From contig JAJEET010000130.1 of NCBI GenBank assembly GCA_022820835.1, positions 81,705 through 145,704 of the forward strand: a stretch of 64,000 bases of DNA. The letters run 5' to 3'. The notes below the pieces were generated by a model. That model was not told where the DNA came from. It ran no database searches and saw nothing but the letters and a program-made list of their open reading frames with translations. The position numbers and the translations under genes are program-made. Shown one piece after another: positions 56,705 to 64,000 of the stretch. How positions within the stretch are numbered: the first letter of the stretch is position 1; the number at the start of each line of letters is the position of its first letter. The DNA comes from Candidatus Poribacteria bacterium. GTDB lineage: Bacteria > Poribacteria > WGA-4E > WGA-3G.

Positions 56705-58216
56705 TTACGCTCCCGAAATCCGCGGCATCCACAGCGGCTCTTTCCCCATCTCCGCGAACAGCAGTTTCATGACCATCTCCGCCTTCAATTCCGCGTGTTC
56801 AGTCGAATTCCACAAATTATTGATCTCTCCAGGATCCGCTTTCAGATCAAACAACTCCCCATAGTCTCGATTGTAGTAGACGGTGAGTTTATAACGATCG
56901 TCAACATAGGTTTTGACGTGTACCGTTGTCGGTTCATGGCGGTTTTCCACGATGATATGGTCGCGTGCCTGTTCTGTTTGTCCCGACCAGACCGGCATCT
57001 GATCTACACCGGTCATCGGGCGCGGAATATCAATACCGGTAGCACTCAAGAATGTCGGTGCTAAATCTACCAGCGTCTGCAACGCCTCCGACTGCTCTCC
57101 CGCAGGCACAACACCCGGATACCGCACGATAAACGGAACCCGAATCACATCCTCATAGTGGAACGCGCCTTTTGCGATAAGCCCGTGCTGTCCGTAAAAA
57201 TGCCCGTGGTCGGATGTGAACACGACCAGTGTATTATCTGCAAGTCCGAGTTCATCGAGTTTTGCCATGATTTTTCCGATGTACTTATCCATCAGGCTCA
57301 CCATACCGTAGTAGACGGCAATATCTTTGGCGAGTTCCTCCCGATCCCGTAAGTGTGAACTGAAACCGTGGACCCCCTTCCCGCTTTCACGCCAAGCCGA
57401 GAAATCGGGCTTTCGCTGCTGCGATAGTTGGAAGTGCGGCGGATTGTTGTCGTGTTCGCCTTCCGTCACAGAAGGCACCGTCAATTCTGCGGGGTCATAC
57501 ATCGTATCCCACGGTTCTGGGACGAGGTATTTCGGGTGCGGATCAAAGAAACTTGCCCAGAGGAAGAAGTTCTCACCGTTCTGCTGATATGCTTCCATGA
57601 GCGCGTTCGTACGCTCCGCAATCCATGTATCGTAATGATACTCTTCCGGGATGGGCCACTTTCGGTATTGTCCGCGGGCGTTCCCTGTCGGTGGTGCAAA
57701 ATAGTCGCGCCAGTTGGTGCAACCGTTTTCTTCCATCCAGATAGCATAGTGCTGTCCGACGTGTGCTTCGTCGGCGTGGTTGCGTGCCAGTTCAACGTGT
57801 TCAAACCCGTAAAACGGTTCATTGAAACTCCGCCAGAAATCCAGGTCTTGGAGAATCGGATAGGATTCCAGAGACGGAAATTCCTCCGTGCCGTGCAGGG
57901 GTTGAAAATGTGCTTTTCCAACAAGCGCAGTACGATAGTCTGCATCCATGAAGTCTTCACCGACGGTGTGCTCATCTTCGGAGAGTTTTGTACCCAGGGA
58001 CCAAGCACCGTGCTGACTTGGATATTTCCCAGTAATAATAGATGCGCGTGTCGGTGTACAGGTCGGATTCGGGCAATACGCTCTATTAAAGAGCGTTCCT
58101 TGTGATGCTAAGGTGTCCAAGTGAGGGGTCTGGATTTCGGGGTTGAGACACCCCAAGGTATTCCAATGCTGCTGGTCGCTGGTGATGAGTAAGATGTTCG
58201 GTCTGGTTTCTGCCAT
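56705..58216 (-). CDS. Formylglycine-dependent sulfatase
   Basis: 503 residues of the type I sulfatase family. N-terminal RPNILLITSDQQHWNTLGCLN holds the metal-binding Asp pair region; the active-site motif is CPNPTCTPTRASIITGKYPSQHG, where C-T-P-T-R is converted to formylglycine by FGE or an anaerobic enzyme. VVFTSDHGHFYGQHGLIAKGAFHYEDVIRVP gives the remaining Asp-His and Lys-type ligands. No signal peptide at the N-terminus, so it would be cytoplasmic as seen. It hydrolyses sulfate esters, likely of algal or sponge polysaccharides; specificity is unknown. The start follows AAAGGAAAC. Confidence 0.93.
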   Translation of the reverse strand: MAETRPNILLITSDQQHWNTLGCLNPEIQTPHLDTLASQGTLFNRAYCPNPTCTPTRASIITGKYPSQHGAWSLGTKLSEDEHTVGEDFMDADYRTALVGKAHFQPLHGTEEFPSLESYPILQDLDFWRSFNEPFYGFEHVELARNHADEAHVGQHYAIWMEENGCTNWRDYFAPPTGNARGQYRKWPIPEEYHYDTWIAERTNALMEAYQQNGENFFLWASFFDPHPKYLVPEPWDTMYDPAELTVPSVTEGEHDNNPPHFQLSQQRKPDFSAWRESGKGVHGFSSHLRDREELAKDIAVYYGMVSLMDKYIGKIMAKLDELGLADNTLVVFTSDHGHFYGQHGLIAKGAFHYEDVIRVPFIVRYPGVVPAGEQSEALQTLVDLAPTFLSATGIDIPRPMTGVDQMPVWSGQTEQARDHIIVENRHEPTTVHVKTYVDDRYKLTVYYNRDYGELFDLKADPGEINNLWNSTEHAELKAEMVMKLLFAEMGKEPLWMPRISGA

Positions 58217-58337
58217 AATGTTTCCTTTGTGTTGTATTTGTTGATAAAATCAGCATAGCACTTTACCCGTAATAATTCAAGGGATTTTGTAGGAGCGATT
58301 TACTTATCACGACTGAGCATGATTTGATTAAATTCAG

Positions 58338-58366
58338 TTGACACGCCTGATGAAACATGTTATTCT
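58338..58366 (+). promoter_or_regulatory. Sigma-70 promoter for the FRG gene
   Basis: TTGACA (58338-58343), 17-bp spacer, TATTCT (58361-58366). Transcription would start about 28 bp before the ATG at 58400. The -35 is perfect and the spacing ideal. Confidence 0.7.
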
Positions 58367-58399
58367 TTTAAACAGCATTGTGATTGTAAAGGAAAATGG

Positions 58400-59086
58400 A
58401 TGGATAAAAAAAAACAAAACAAATCAAGCACAGTTGACGACATACTTCGGAAAATTAAAGAAAAAGCGGATACTGGGGATTGTCTCTACCGTGGTGAACC
58501 TGAACATTATCAGGAACATCCTTATTATGGAAAGGTTTCCTCGAATCTTTACCGCGTTTTTCTTGAACATGAAGCGTTTGATGTTGAGGCAGCGCGATTT
58601 GATATAGAAGCTGTCCAAGCAAGCATGTTGGAGGAAGCTGAAGCGTATTTTCGTAAGCCTATTAGTGAACTTGAACGTCTCGCCGAAATCCAACACTACG
58701 GTGGTAAGACCAACCTCATAGACTTCACTACAGATTACCTTATAGCGCTCTTCTTTGCTTGTAGTGGTTCTCGTTCCAAAACTAAAGATGGGCGGGTTAT
58801 CTTGCAAAAAAAGTCCGTGATAGCATCCGACAACATCAAAGAACCTTATGAACCAATAAATCGTGTTATTGCCCAGAAAAGTGTATTTATTACACCACCC
58901 CATGGATTTATCGATCCTGACGAGAACGATATTATCAATATTCCGACAGAATTCAAACACCCGATGTTAACGTACCTGCATAGGTACCACGGTATATCTG
59001 TCAAAACCATCTACAACGATCTCCATGGCTTTATCAGAAATCAGGATGTTCATCTGGAAGCCTATGTAGAGTACTATATGTCTTAA
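58400..59086 (+). CDS. FRG-domain protein
   Basis: 228 residues. FRG features: CLYRGEPEHYQEHPYYGKVSS near residue 28, ELERLAEIQHYGGKTNLIDFTTDYLIALFFACSG (the Q-H-Y-G..T-x-L-(L/I)-D-x-T core) and VFITPPHGFID. FRG domains are of unknown activity and often belong to toxin or phage-defence loci. The gene has its own consensus promoter and AAGGA before the ATG. A TPR gene begins 24 bp downstream, and the two probably form a small operon. Whether this is a defence system cannot be told; no nuclease, ATPase or methylase is present beside them. Confidence 0.88.
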   Translation: MDKKKQNKSSTVDDILRKIKEKADTGDCLYRGEPEHYQEHPYYGKVSSNLYRVFLEHEAFDVEAARFDIEAVQASMLEEAEAYFRKPISELERLAEIQHYGGKTNLIDFTTDYLIALFFACSGSRSKTKDGRVILQKKSVIASDNIKEPYEPINRVIAQKSVFITPPHGFIDPDENDIINIPTEFKHPMLTYLHRYHGISVKTIYNDLHGFIRNQDVHLEAYVEYYMS

Positions 59087-59110
59087 CCTAACAATAAGGA
59101 GGTTCAGGGG

Positions 59111-60505
59111 ATGGCGACCGAAATGAAATTGGCGCATTATGAAAAGTCCATCAAACACCTTAGCAGAGCCATTGAGTTAAGACCCGGTTTTGTTGAAGCC
59201 TATGTTCGCCGCGGCGACGTTTACCGGAAAATGGGCAAGTTTGATCTGGCAATTGCGGACTATACGCAAGCGACAAACCTCACCGGAAGACCTCATAAAG
59301 CATATTGTGGCCGAGGGCTCGTTTATGAGACCAAAGGTGAAATTGACGAGGCAATTAAGGATTTCACGACAGCGATACACAGGAGCCGCAGCTACGATTG
59401 GGACTACCCCGAAGCCTATTACCATCGTGGCAACGCTTATGTTGCCAAAGGTAAGGTTGACTTGGCGATTGAGGACTATAACGCTGCTATAAAACTGGAT
59501 CCAGATTATACCGAAGCCTACATTAAGCGCGGCATTGCTTACGCCAGTGTAGGTGAAATTGACATTGCTATTGAAGACTATAATAACGCGATAAGACGAA
59601 ACCGGCAACTTGCTGAGGTTTATTATCATCGTGGGAACGCTTACTGCCTCAAGAGTGAAGTAGATTTCGCGATTGCAAGTTATACGAGAGCTATAGAATT
59701 GGATCCGAATGATGCCAAATGCTATTATAGTCGCGGGCACGCTTACGGTCTGAAACGCGAGTTTGACATGGCAATTATGGACTATACCAAGACGATAGAA
59801 CTTGAACCTGGGCATACTGGTGCTTATATTGATCTTGGCAACGCCTACAGCGGTAAACGCGACTTTGATTCGGCTATTGCGAACTATACTAAAGCGATAA
59901 AACTGACTCCAAATAATGCCTATGCCTATCGCAAACTCGGCGACCTTCATTTTCTACAAAGTGATTTTGACTCCGCTATCGAAAACTATAATACGGCAGT
60001 AAAACTGGAGATGAATGATGCCCACACCTATCACTTTCGCGGTTTTGCTTATTTCCTGAATGGTAATTTTGACCTGGCTCTTGAAGATTATGAAAAGGCG
60101 TTGGAATTAAAACCCGATTATCTTCAAGTCTATTACACCCGTGCTAGGGCTTGGTTATACCAAAAGGAGTGGAAGAAAGCTAAAGAAGATCTAACAACGG
60201 CAAAGGATAAAGGATTGGATATCTCCATTTTGTTTTCTAAAGGGTACGATAGCGTTGCCGACTTTGAAGAGCGGAATAATGTCAAGTTACCGGAAGATAT
60301 TGCTGCAATGTTGATATCGCAGGAGCGAATCTCGCTTCCATCTGTAGAGGAAAACCCATACCAACTGCCTTGTGGAATTGAACTGCCATTATTTAAGGAC
60401 ATCACCGCGATGCTTTCGGAACAGGAAACACTCTCTTCAACTCACTACAAAATGGTGGCAAACCGGTTCCGTGCCTTTGAAAAAAGCTCAATTGTTTTCT
60501 CTTGA
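59111..60505 (+). CDS. Tetratricopeptide-repeat protein
   Basis: 464 residues with ten or more 34-residue TPR units, nearly uniform: AYYHRGNAYVAKGKVDLAIEDYNAAIKLDP, AYIKRGIAYASVGEIDIAIEDYNNAI, and so on. The last 100 residues (from about FEERNNVKLPEDIAAMLISQE) are not TPR and mention a repeated (L/I)P.(I/F)..D-I-x-A-M-L element twice (PEDIAAMLISQE and FKDITAMLSEQE). No signal peptide. It would serve as an intracellular scaffold. TAAGGAGG upstream of the ATG is strong. It lies 24 bp after the FRG gene, implying joint expression. Confidence 0.9.
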   Translation: MATEMKLAHYEKSIKHLSRAIELRPGFVEAYVRRGDVYRKMGKFDLAIADYTQATNLTGRPHKAYCGRGLVYETKGEIDEAIKDFTTAIHRSRSYDWDYPEAYYHRGNAYVAKGKVDLAIEDYNAAIKLDPDYTEAYIKRGIAYASVGEIDIAIEDYNNAIRRNRQLAEVYYHRGNAYCLKSEVDFAIASYTRAIELDPNDAKCYYSRGHAYGLKREFDMAIMDYTKTIELEPGHTGAYIDLGNAYSGKRDFDSAIANYTKAIKLTPNNAYAYRKLGDLHFLQSDFDSAIENYNTAVKLEMNDAHTYHFRGFAYFLNGNFDLALEDYEKALELKPDYLQVYYTRARAWLYQKEWKKAKEDLTTAKDKGLDISILFSKGYDSVADFEERNNVKLPEDIAAMLISQERISLPSVEENPYQLPCGIELPLFKDITAMLSEQETLSSTHYKMVANRFRAFEKSSIVFS

Positions 60506-60564
60506 CAGTGTGTAAAAGATATGGTGTCTTAGAGGAAATTGACAATTTCTCAATTAGGGGTCCT

Positions 60565-61971
60565 ATGCCTTCAAAACAGCCCAATCTCCTCATCATCATG
60601 TCCGATGAACACGCACCGATGTACAGCAGTCCCTACGGACATCCGATCGTCCAAACGCCACACATGGATAGACTCGCTGAAGACGGTGTCACTTTCACGA
60701 ACGCTTACTGCAACTCACCGCTCTGTATGCCGTCTCGGATGTCGTTTATGACAGGTCGGTATATCCACAAAATCGGCGCGTGGGATAACGCTGCACCCCT
60801 ACGTCCAGATGCTGTCACGTGGGCACACAGTCTGCGCGCCGCAGGATACGATGTCGTTCTTTCTGGAAAACAGCACTTCGGTGGTATGGATCAACTCCAC
60901 GGGTTTCGCGCCCAACTCTCCCGCGATCTGCACGCGGAACGACAGCACGGACTTACAGATTGGGATAACGGGACACCACCCGCAAAACGTCCGTGGCAAG
61001 GGCTCGCACAGGCAGGTCCCGGAACAACTGTGGAGATTGAAGTCGATGACCTCGCGGAGGCAGAGGCTTTGGCGTATCTCCGCGACCCGGCACGGCAGGA
61101 ACAACCGTGGGCACTCAACGTCTCGTTTATCGCACCGCATTTCCCGCTCATCGTGCCACAACGGTTTTGGGACCTCTATCCACTTGATGAGATTGATCTT
61201 CCCGACATTCCAGACGGACACCTCGAAAACCAGCATCCCGTCTACCAACGGATGCGACGCATGTTCGGGTGTGTTGACTTTCCAGAAGAACTCGTGCGTC
61301 GTGGAAGAGCAGGCTATTATGGGTTGATTACCTACCTCGACGAAAAGATTGGGAACTTACTCAAGACGCTTGAAGAGACCGGACAGTTGGAGAATACGAT
61401 TGTCATCTATACCAGCGACCACGGTGAAATGAACGGCGAGCACGGCATGTGGCGCAAATCAAATTTCTATGAAGCATCCGCTCGCGTCCCGCTACAGATT
61501 ATGTTCCCTGATCAGATGTCCGCCGGTAAACGGATTGATGAAGTGGTTTCACTCGTAGACCTGACGGCAACGCTCATTGATACTGCGGGCGCGCAGTCCC
61601 GTCATCAGCTGGATGGAGACAGTCTACTGCCTCTGATGCAAGGCACGGCAAACGACTGGAAAGATTTCGCGTTCTCTGAATACCTCGCACACGGCGTTGA
61701 ACGACCCATGGCGATGATACGAAAAGGACGATACAAATTCAACTATAGTCTCGGCGACCCGCCGGAACTTTACGACATCGCCGAAGATCCAGATGAATTT
61801 CGGAACCTCGCGGATAACGAAGCATATCAAACGATTTGCCGAGAACTTGAGGCGCGATTGTTAAGAGAATGGGATCCAATTGACATCGAAAAGCAAGTTC
61901 GCGCGAGTCAGAAAGCCCGTATGCTGATAGACCGAGTCACTGATGGACAATGGAGGAGACCTTCGGAGTAA
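60565..61971 (+). CDS. Formylglycine-dependent sulfatase (second)
   Basis: 468 residues from ATG 60565 (AGGGG upstream), matching the start KQPNLLIIMSDEHAPMYSSPYGHP with Asp ligands. The active site is CNSPLCMPSRMSFMTGRYIHK with C-M-P-S-R for formylglycine. IVIYTSDHGEMNGEHGMWRKSNFYEASARVPL holds the later Asp, His and Lys. It is close to the choline-sulfatase-like/arylsulfatase group by the GEMNGEHGMWRK signature, but the substrate is not determined. A frame extension upstream to 60502 overlaps the TPR stop. Followed by a repeat-bearing gap. Confidence 0.93.
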   Translation: MPSKQPNLLIIMSDEHAPMYSSPYGHPIVQTPHMDRLAEDGVTFTNAYCNSPLCMPSRMSFMTGRYIHKIGAWDNAAPLRPDAVTWAHSLRAAGYDVVLSGKQHFGGMDQLHGFRAQLSRDLHAERQHGLTDWDNGTPPAKRPWQGLAQAGPGTTVEIEVDDLAEAEALAYLRDPARQEQPWALNVSFIAPHFPLIVPQRFWDLYPLDEIDLPDIPDGHLENQHPVYQRMRRMFGCVDFPEELVRRGRAGYYGLITYLDEKIGNLLKTLEETGQLENTIVIYTSDHGEMNGEHGMWRKSNFYEASARVPLQIMFPDQMSAGKRIDEVVSLVDLTATLIDTAGAQSRHQLDGDSLLPLMQGTANDWKDFAFSEYLAHGVERPMAMIRKGRYKFNYSLGDPPELYDIAEDPDEFRNLADNEAYQTICRELEARLLREWDPIDIEKQVRASQKARMLIDRVTDGQWRRPSE

Positions 61972-61977
61972 GAGTTG

Positions 61978-62098
61978 CCAGTTATCGGGTAAGAGTCCCT
62001 TTGTAAAAATCTCCTCTGACTTGGAGTACTCCGAGAAGCAGTGATTTTTTACATCAAGACCTCTTAACTGAAAACTGATAACTGACAACCGATAACTA
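61978..62098. repeat. ACTGATAACTGAC-type repeat, intergenic copy
   Basis: GTTGCCAGTTATCGGG at the left and CTTAACTGAAAACTGATAAC then TGACAACCGATAACTATT at the right form inverted, imperfect ends. Same family as the start of pbpC (9286-9345). It fills the whole gap between the convergent sulfatase and nucleotidase genes. Confidence 0.55.
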
Positions 62099-62099
62099 T

Positions 62100-64000
62100 T
62101 TATTTTTTGATGACCATCTTCCGAGTGGTTGATGATTCGGGGGTGCTCAATTGGTAGAAATAGACCCCTGAAGCGAGGCGTTCACCCAAATCATTGCGTC
62201 CATCCCAATAAGCCGCTCGCGACCTACCGATATAGTATCCCGCCTGTTGGAATCCAAGGTCCATGCTTCGGACGAGTTGTCCATTTGCTGAATAGATACG
62301 GATGACAACTTCTGCATCGTTCGCCAACTGATACGGTAACCACGTTTCTGGGTTGAACGGGTTCGGGTAATTGGCAAGCAGGACCGTCCGTTGCGGGATG
62401 AGGTCCGCCGGTGTGAGTCGAAGTTCACTGAACGCACGATGGATGTCTGTCGCACTAATGTCGTGCTGGAGGGTACGGATGAGGCTACCGGTTGTGTCGC
62501 GGACTTCAATCGTTAATGTATCGCCAGCAGAAACCACCGCTTGACGGTTCAGGTCCGCCCAAGCAGCGTGGAAACCGTTCGCATCGTCTGCTTCTGCGAC
62601 TCTGGTGTGTCCGTTATAGACAGTTAGCGTCATGCCGCTGATGCCTTCAAGCTGCACCCGTAAGACAAATGCCCACGTGTTTCGGTCTGATGCCAATGTC
62701 GGTGCCGCTGCGGCAGTCGGTGTTGTGTTTTGCCACGCGCTCCCTGTGAAACTGACAACCTTCGGGGCAGTGACGTTGACTATATAGCCTTTCCCACCAT
62801 CAATCGGAAACCCATTACCGGTGGAATTTGCCGTGAATCCGATAAACTGTCCATCAGTGGTATTGTATTCAATAACCGTCGTCGCACCCGTTTTTTCCAT
62901 GAAAGAACGTGCTGTGTAAGGTTCGTTCGGCATGAGTGGTAAACTGATCATGTTCAAACCCGTCCGGAGTGCGATGTCATACGCGTTCTCGTCTGCCACT
63001 GGCGCAACCAGACTGTCAACACGGAATGCGAGGTTTTGGATCCGTTCATCGTTTTCGGGTCCAACATCCGCCATATCAAATGGCATTTCAGCGAAGTTCG
63101 CCGCGAGGTATTCAGCGAGCGCGTCTTGTTCTGTGCCGGGGGCAGCAAAACTCGCTTGTCCACCGGACTGCGCTTCTGTCACAACTTCACTAAGTTCTAC
63201 AGGGTTCGTATCAGCGAAATTAGGGTACGGATAGTCGTCTCCACCGCCTGCAAGGAAGTTAAGCGTGACGATTCGGAAGGTGCGATTCGCATCTCCAACC
63301 ACTTCACCGTTCTGCGCGATAATGTCCGTAGGGTGTCCGTCCGCATCGGTGATGACAAGCGACTGAACCCTTGAACCCTCCGGCAGTGAAGTATCAAAAC
63401 TGAACGCCATACCTGCGATTTGCGGGAAACGTCCTGGCGTTGAGCCACCGCCTGACGCAGCGACCGCGTGCTCAAGGGTTTCCAATAATTCCGACGCGCT
63501 CAATGTTAGAAGTGTCAACGCATTGTTGAATCGAAGCGTATTTTCGATGTCAATCTGCGAAATCTGACCTGCTGCTTTACCAACCAAGGCGTTCGCAGGC
63601 GGTGGGAGCAATTCGCCGTAAGCAGACACACCGATCGCGGCACGAATACCACCACCATTTTTCAGAGAGGCAACAACACTCGGATCAATCTGTCGTGCCG
63701 TCGAAAGGTTCGCATCAGCAGTTAGGTTCCCGATATTGGTCTCTTCCGTCCGAACGGAACCGCGATTACCATTCAGATAAACGCTCGTTTGTCCAAAGGT
63801 ATTACCGTCCTTTGCGATAACAACGTTTTGTACTGCTTCCGTGATTTCAACGACACGTACAGAAGGTTCCGCATTGCCGGTATCTGTAACACCTTGGGCA
63901 TCGGTGACGTATGCACCGCTAACTGCAGCGTCAATCGATTCAGCAACTAAAACACCCGATGCATCAAAATCGACGACTAACCGTCCAACGTACCGATAAT
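62100..64000 (-). CDS. Secreted 5'-nucleotidase, C-terminal part with FlgD/T9SS-like domain, cut by window end
   Basis: The minus frame is open from the window's last bases to the stop at 62100, so the 5' end lies outside; about 633 residues are visible. VRTEETNIGNLTADANLSTA and SLKNGGGIRAAIGVSAYGEL are the 5'-nucleotidase C-terminal-domain motifs that bind the nucleotide; the metallophosphatase part would precede them beyond the window. Then come an interdomain (ALRTGLNMISLPLMP) and a C-terminal Ig-like domain with LANYPNPFNPETWLPYQLA, YWDGRNDLGERLASGVYFYQL and TTRKMVIKK. The last resembles FlgD_ig/T9SS type A sorting domains, implying secretion to the surface. A short start at 63629 is an internal GTG and not the true one. 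Confidence 0.88.
   Translation of the reverse strand, partial: YRYVGRLVVDFDASGVLVAESIDAAVSGAYVTDAQGVTDTGNAEPSVRVVEITEAVQNVVIAKDGNTFGQTSVYLNGNRGSVRTEETNIGNLTADANLSTARQIDPSVVASLKNGGGIRAAIGVSAYGELLPPPANALVGKAAGQISQIDIENTLRFNNALTLLTLSASELLETLEHAVAASGGGSTPGRFPQIAGMAFSFDTSLPEGSRVQSLVITDADGHPTDIIAQNGEVVGDANRTFRIVTLNFLAGGGDDYPYPNFADTNPVELSEVVTEAQSGGQASFAAPGTEQDALAEYLAANFAEMPFDMADVGPENDERIQNLAFRVDSLVAPVADENAYDIALRTGLNMISLPLMPNEPYTARSFMEKTGATTVIEYNTTDGQFIGFTANSTGNGFPIDGGKGYIVNVTAPKVVSFTGSAWQNTTPTAAAAPTLASDRNTWAFVLRVQLEGISGMTLTVYNGHTRVAEADDANGFHAAWADLNRQAVVSAGDTLTIEVRDTTGSLIRTLQHDISATDIHRAFSELRLTPADLIPQRTVLLANYPNPFNPETWLPYQLANDAEVVIRIYSANGQLVRSMDLGFQQAGYYIGRSRAAYWDGRNDLGERLASGVYFYQLSTPESSTTRKMVIKK

Noticed and set aside
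57428..58105. 225-residue plus-strand frame inside the sulfatase gene
   Set aside because: Antisense shadow of a strongly recognised enzyme; no ribosome-binding site or domain.
58287..58312. TGTAGGAGCGATTTACTTATCACGACT as another REP unit
   Set aside because: Only the left half matches (split here TGTAGGAGCGA); the palindrome is lost, so it was not listed as a feature.
59177..59950. 257-residue antisense frame in the TPR gene
   Set aside because: Its internal periodicity mirrors the TPR repeats; shadow of the real gene.

Overview
The window looks like a chromosomal segment of an uncultured, moderate-GC, Gram-negative-type bacterium, most plausibly Candidatus Poribacteria or a close relative. 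This is inferred from gene content: several phytanoyl-CoA dioxygenase (PhyH) family proteins, two formylglycine sulfatases, secreted LamG-like proteins, WD40, YWTD and TPR proteins, an alpha-2-macroglobulin/PBP1C pair, outer-membrane-type cytochromes, and a secreted 5'-nucleotidase ending in a FlgD/T9SS-like domain. No rRNA, tRNA, CRISPR array or intact transposase was seen.

Layout. 1-9.4 kb: end of a LamG protein, an aldehyde dehydrogenase, a PD-(D/E)XK-like protein, an EF-G paralogue, a DUF423 protein, a frameshifted YWTD propeller gene, and pbpC. 9.4-17.3 kb: alpha-2-macroglobulin, then a two-gene operon of a cytochrome P460 lipoprotein and a di-heme beta-barrel protein. 17.5-24.3 kb: ftsY, ECF sigma factor, long MarR regulator with a consensus promoter and dyad, ABC-F ATPase, homoserine-kinase-like APH protein, two tiny membrane proteins and a TPR lipoprotein. 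24.4-29.5 kb: WD40 protein and an XPB helicase/Bax1-like nuclease pair. 29.6-36.5 kb: 2-hydroxyacid dehydrogenase, PhyH-HEAT fusion, a remnant-rich stretch with a MITE, HIT protein, two small epimerases, HNH nuclease. 36.5-44.4 kb: GDPD, deacetylase-like protein, SDR, AKR, HepT/MntA module, cupin, sugar isomerase, VWA and bactofilin-like membrane proteins. 44.5-54.7 kb: LamG, acidic TPR protein, transketolase, c-type cytochrome, a thioredoxin-like gene with an in-frame TGA, DUF4175 and PPK2. 54.7-64 kb: PhyH remnant, secreted protein, PhyH protein, sulfatases, FRG and TPR proteins, and the 3' part of a 5'-nucleotidase.

Two signals stand out. First, a TlpA-like redoxin gene (48881-50023) has TGA where the family's active-site cysteine belongs, with the frame intact for 197 codons after it and a small GGU-loop hairpin about 20 nt downstream: a selenoprotein candidate. 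Second, a roughly 90-100 bp dispersed repeat recurs at least six times. At three unrelated genes its end supplies CCGCAAGG exactly 12 nt before the ATG, at a fourth the same end sits where the start codon seems lost, and two inverted copies form a palindromic element read in frame inside pbpC. pbpC carries three further repeat-derived in-frame insertions, and two other genes also carry in-frame repeats, so small repeats appear to be shaping both translation starts and protein sequence in this genome.
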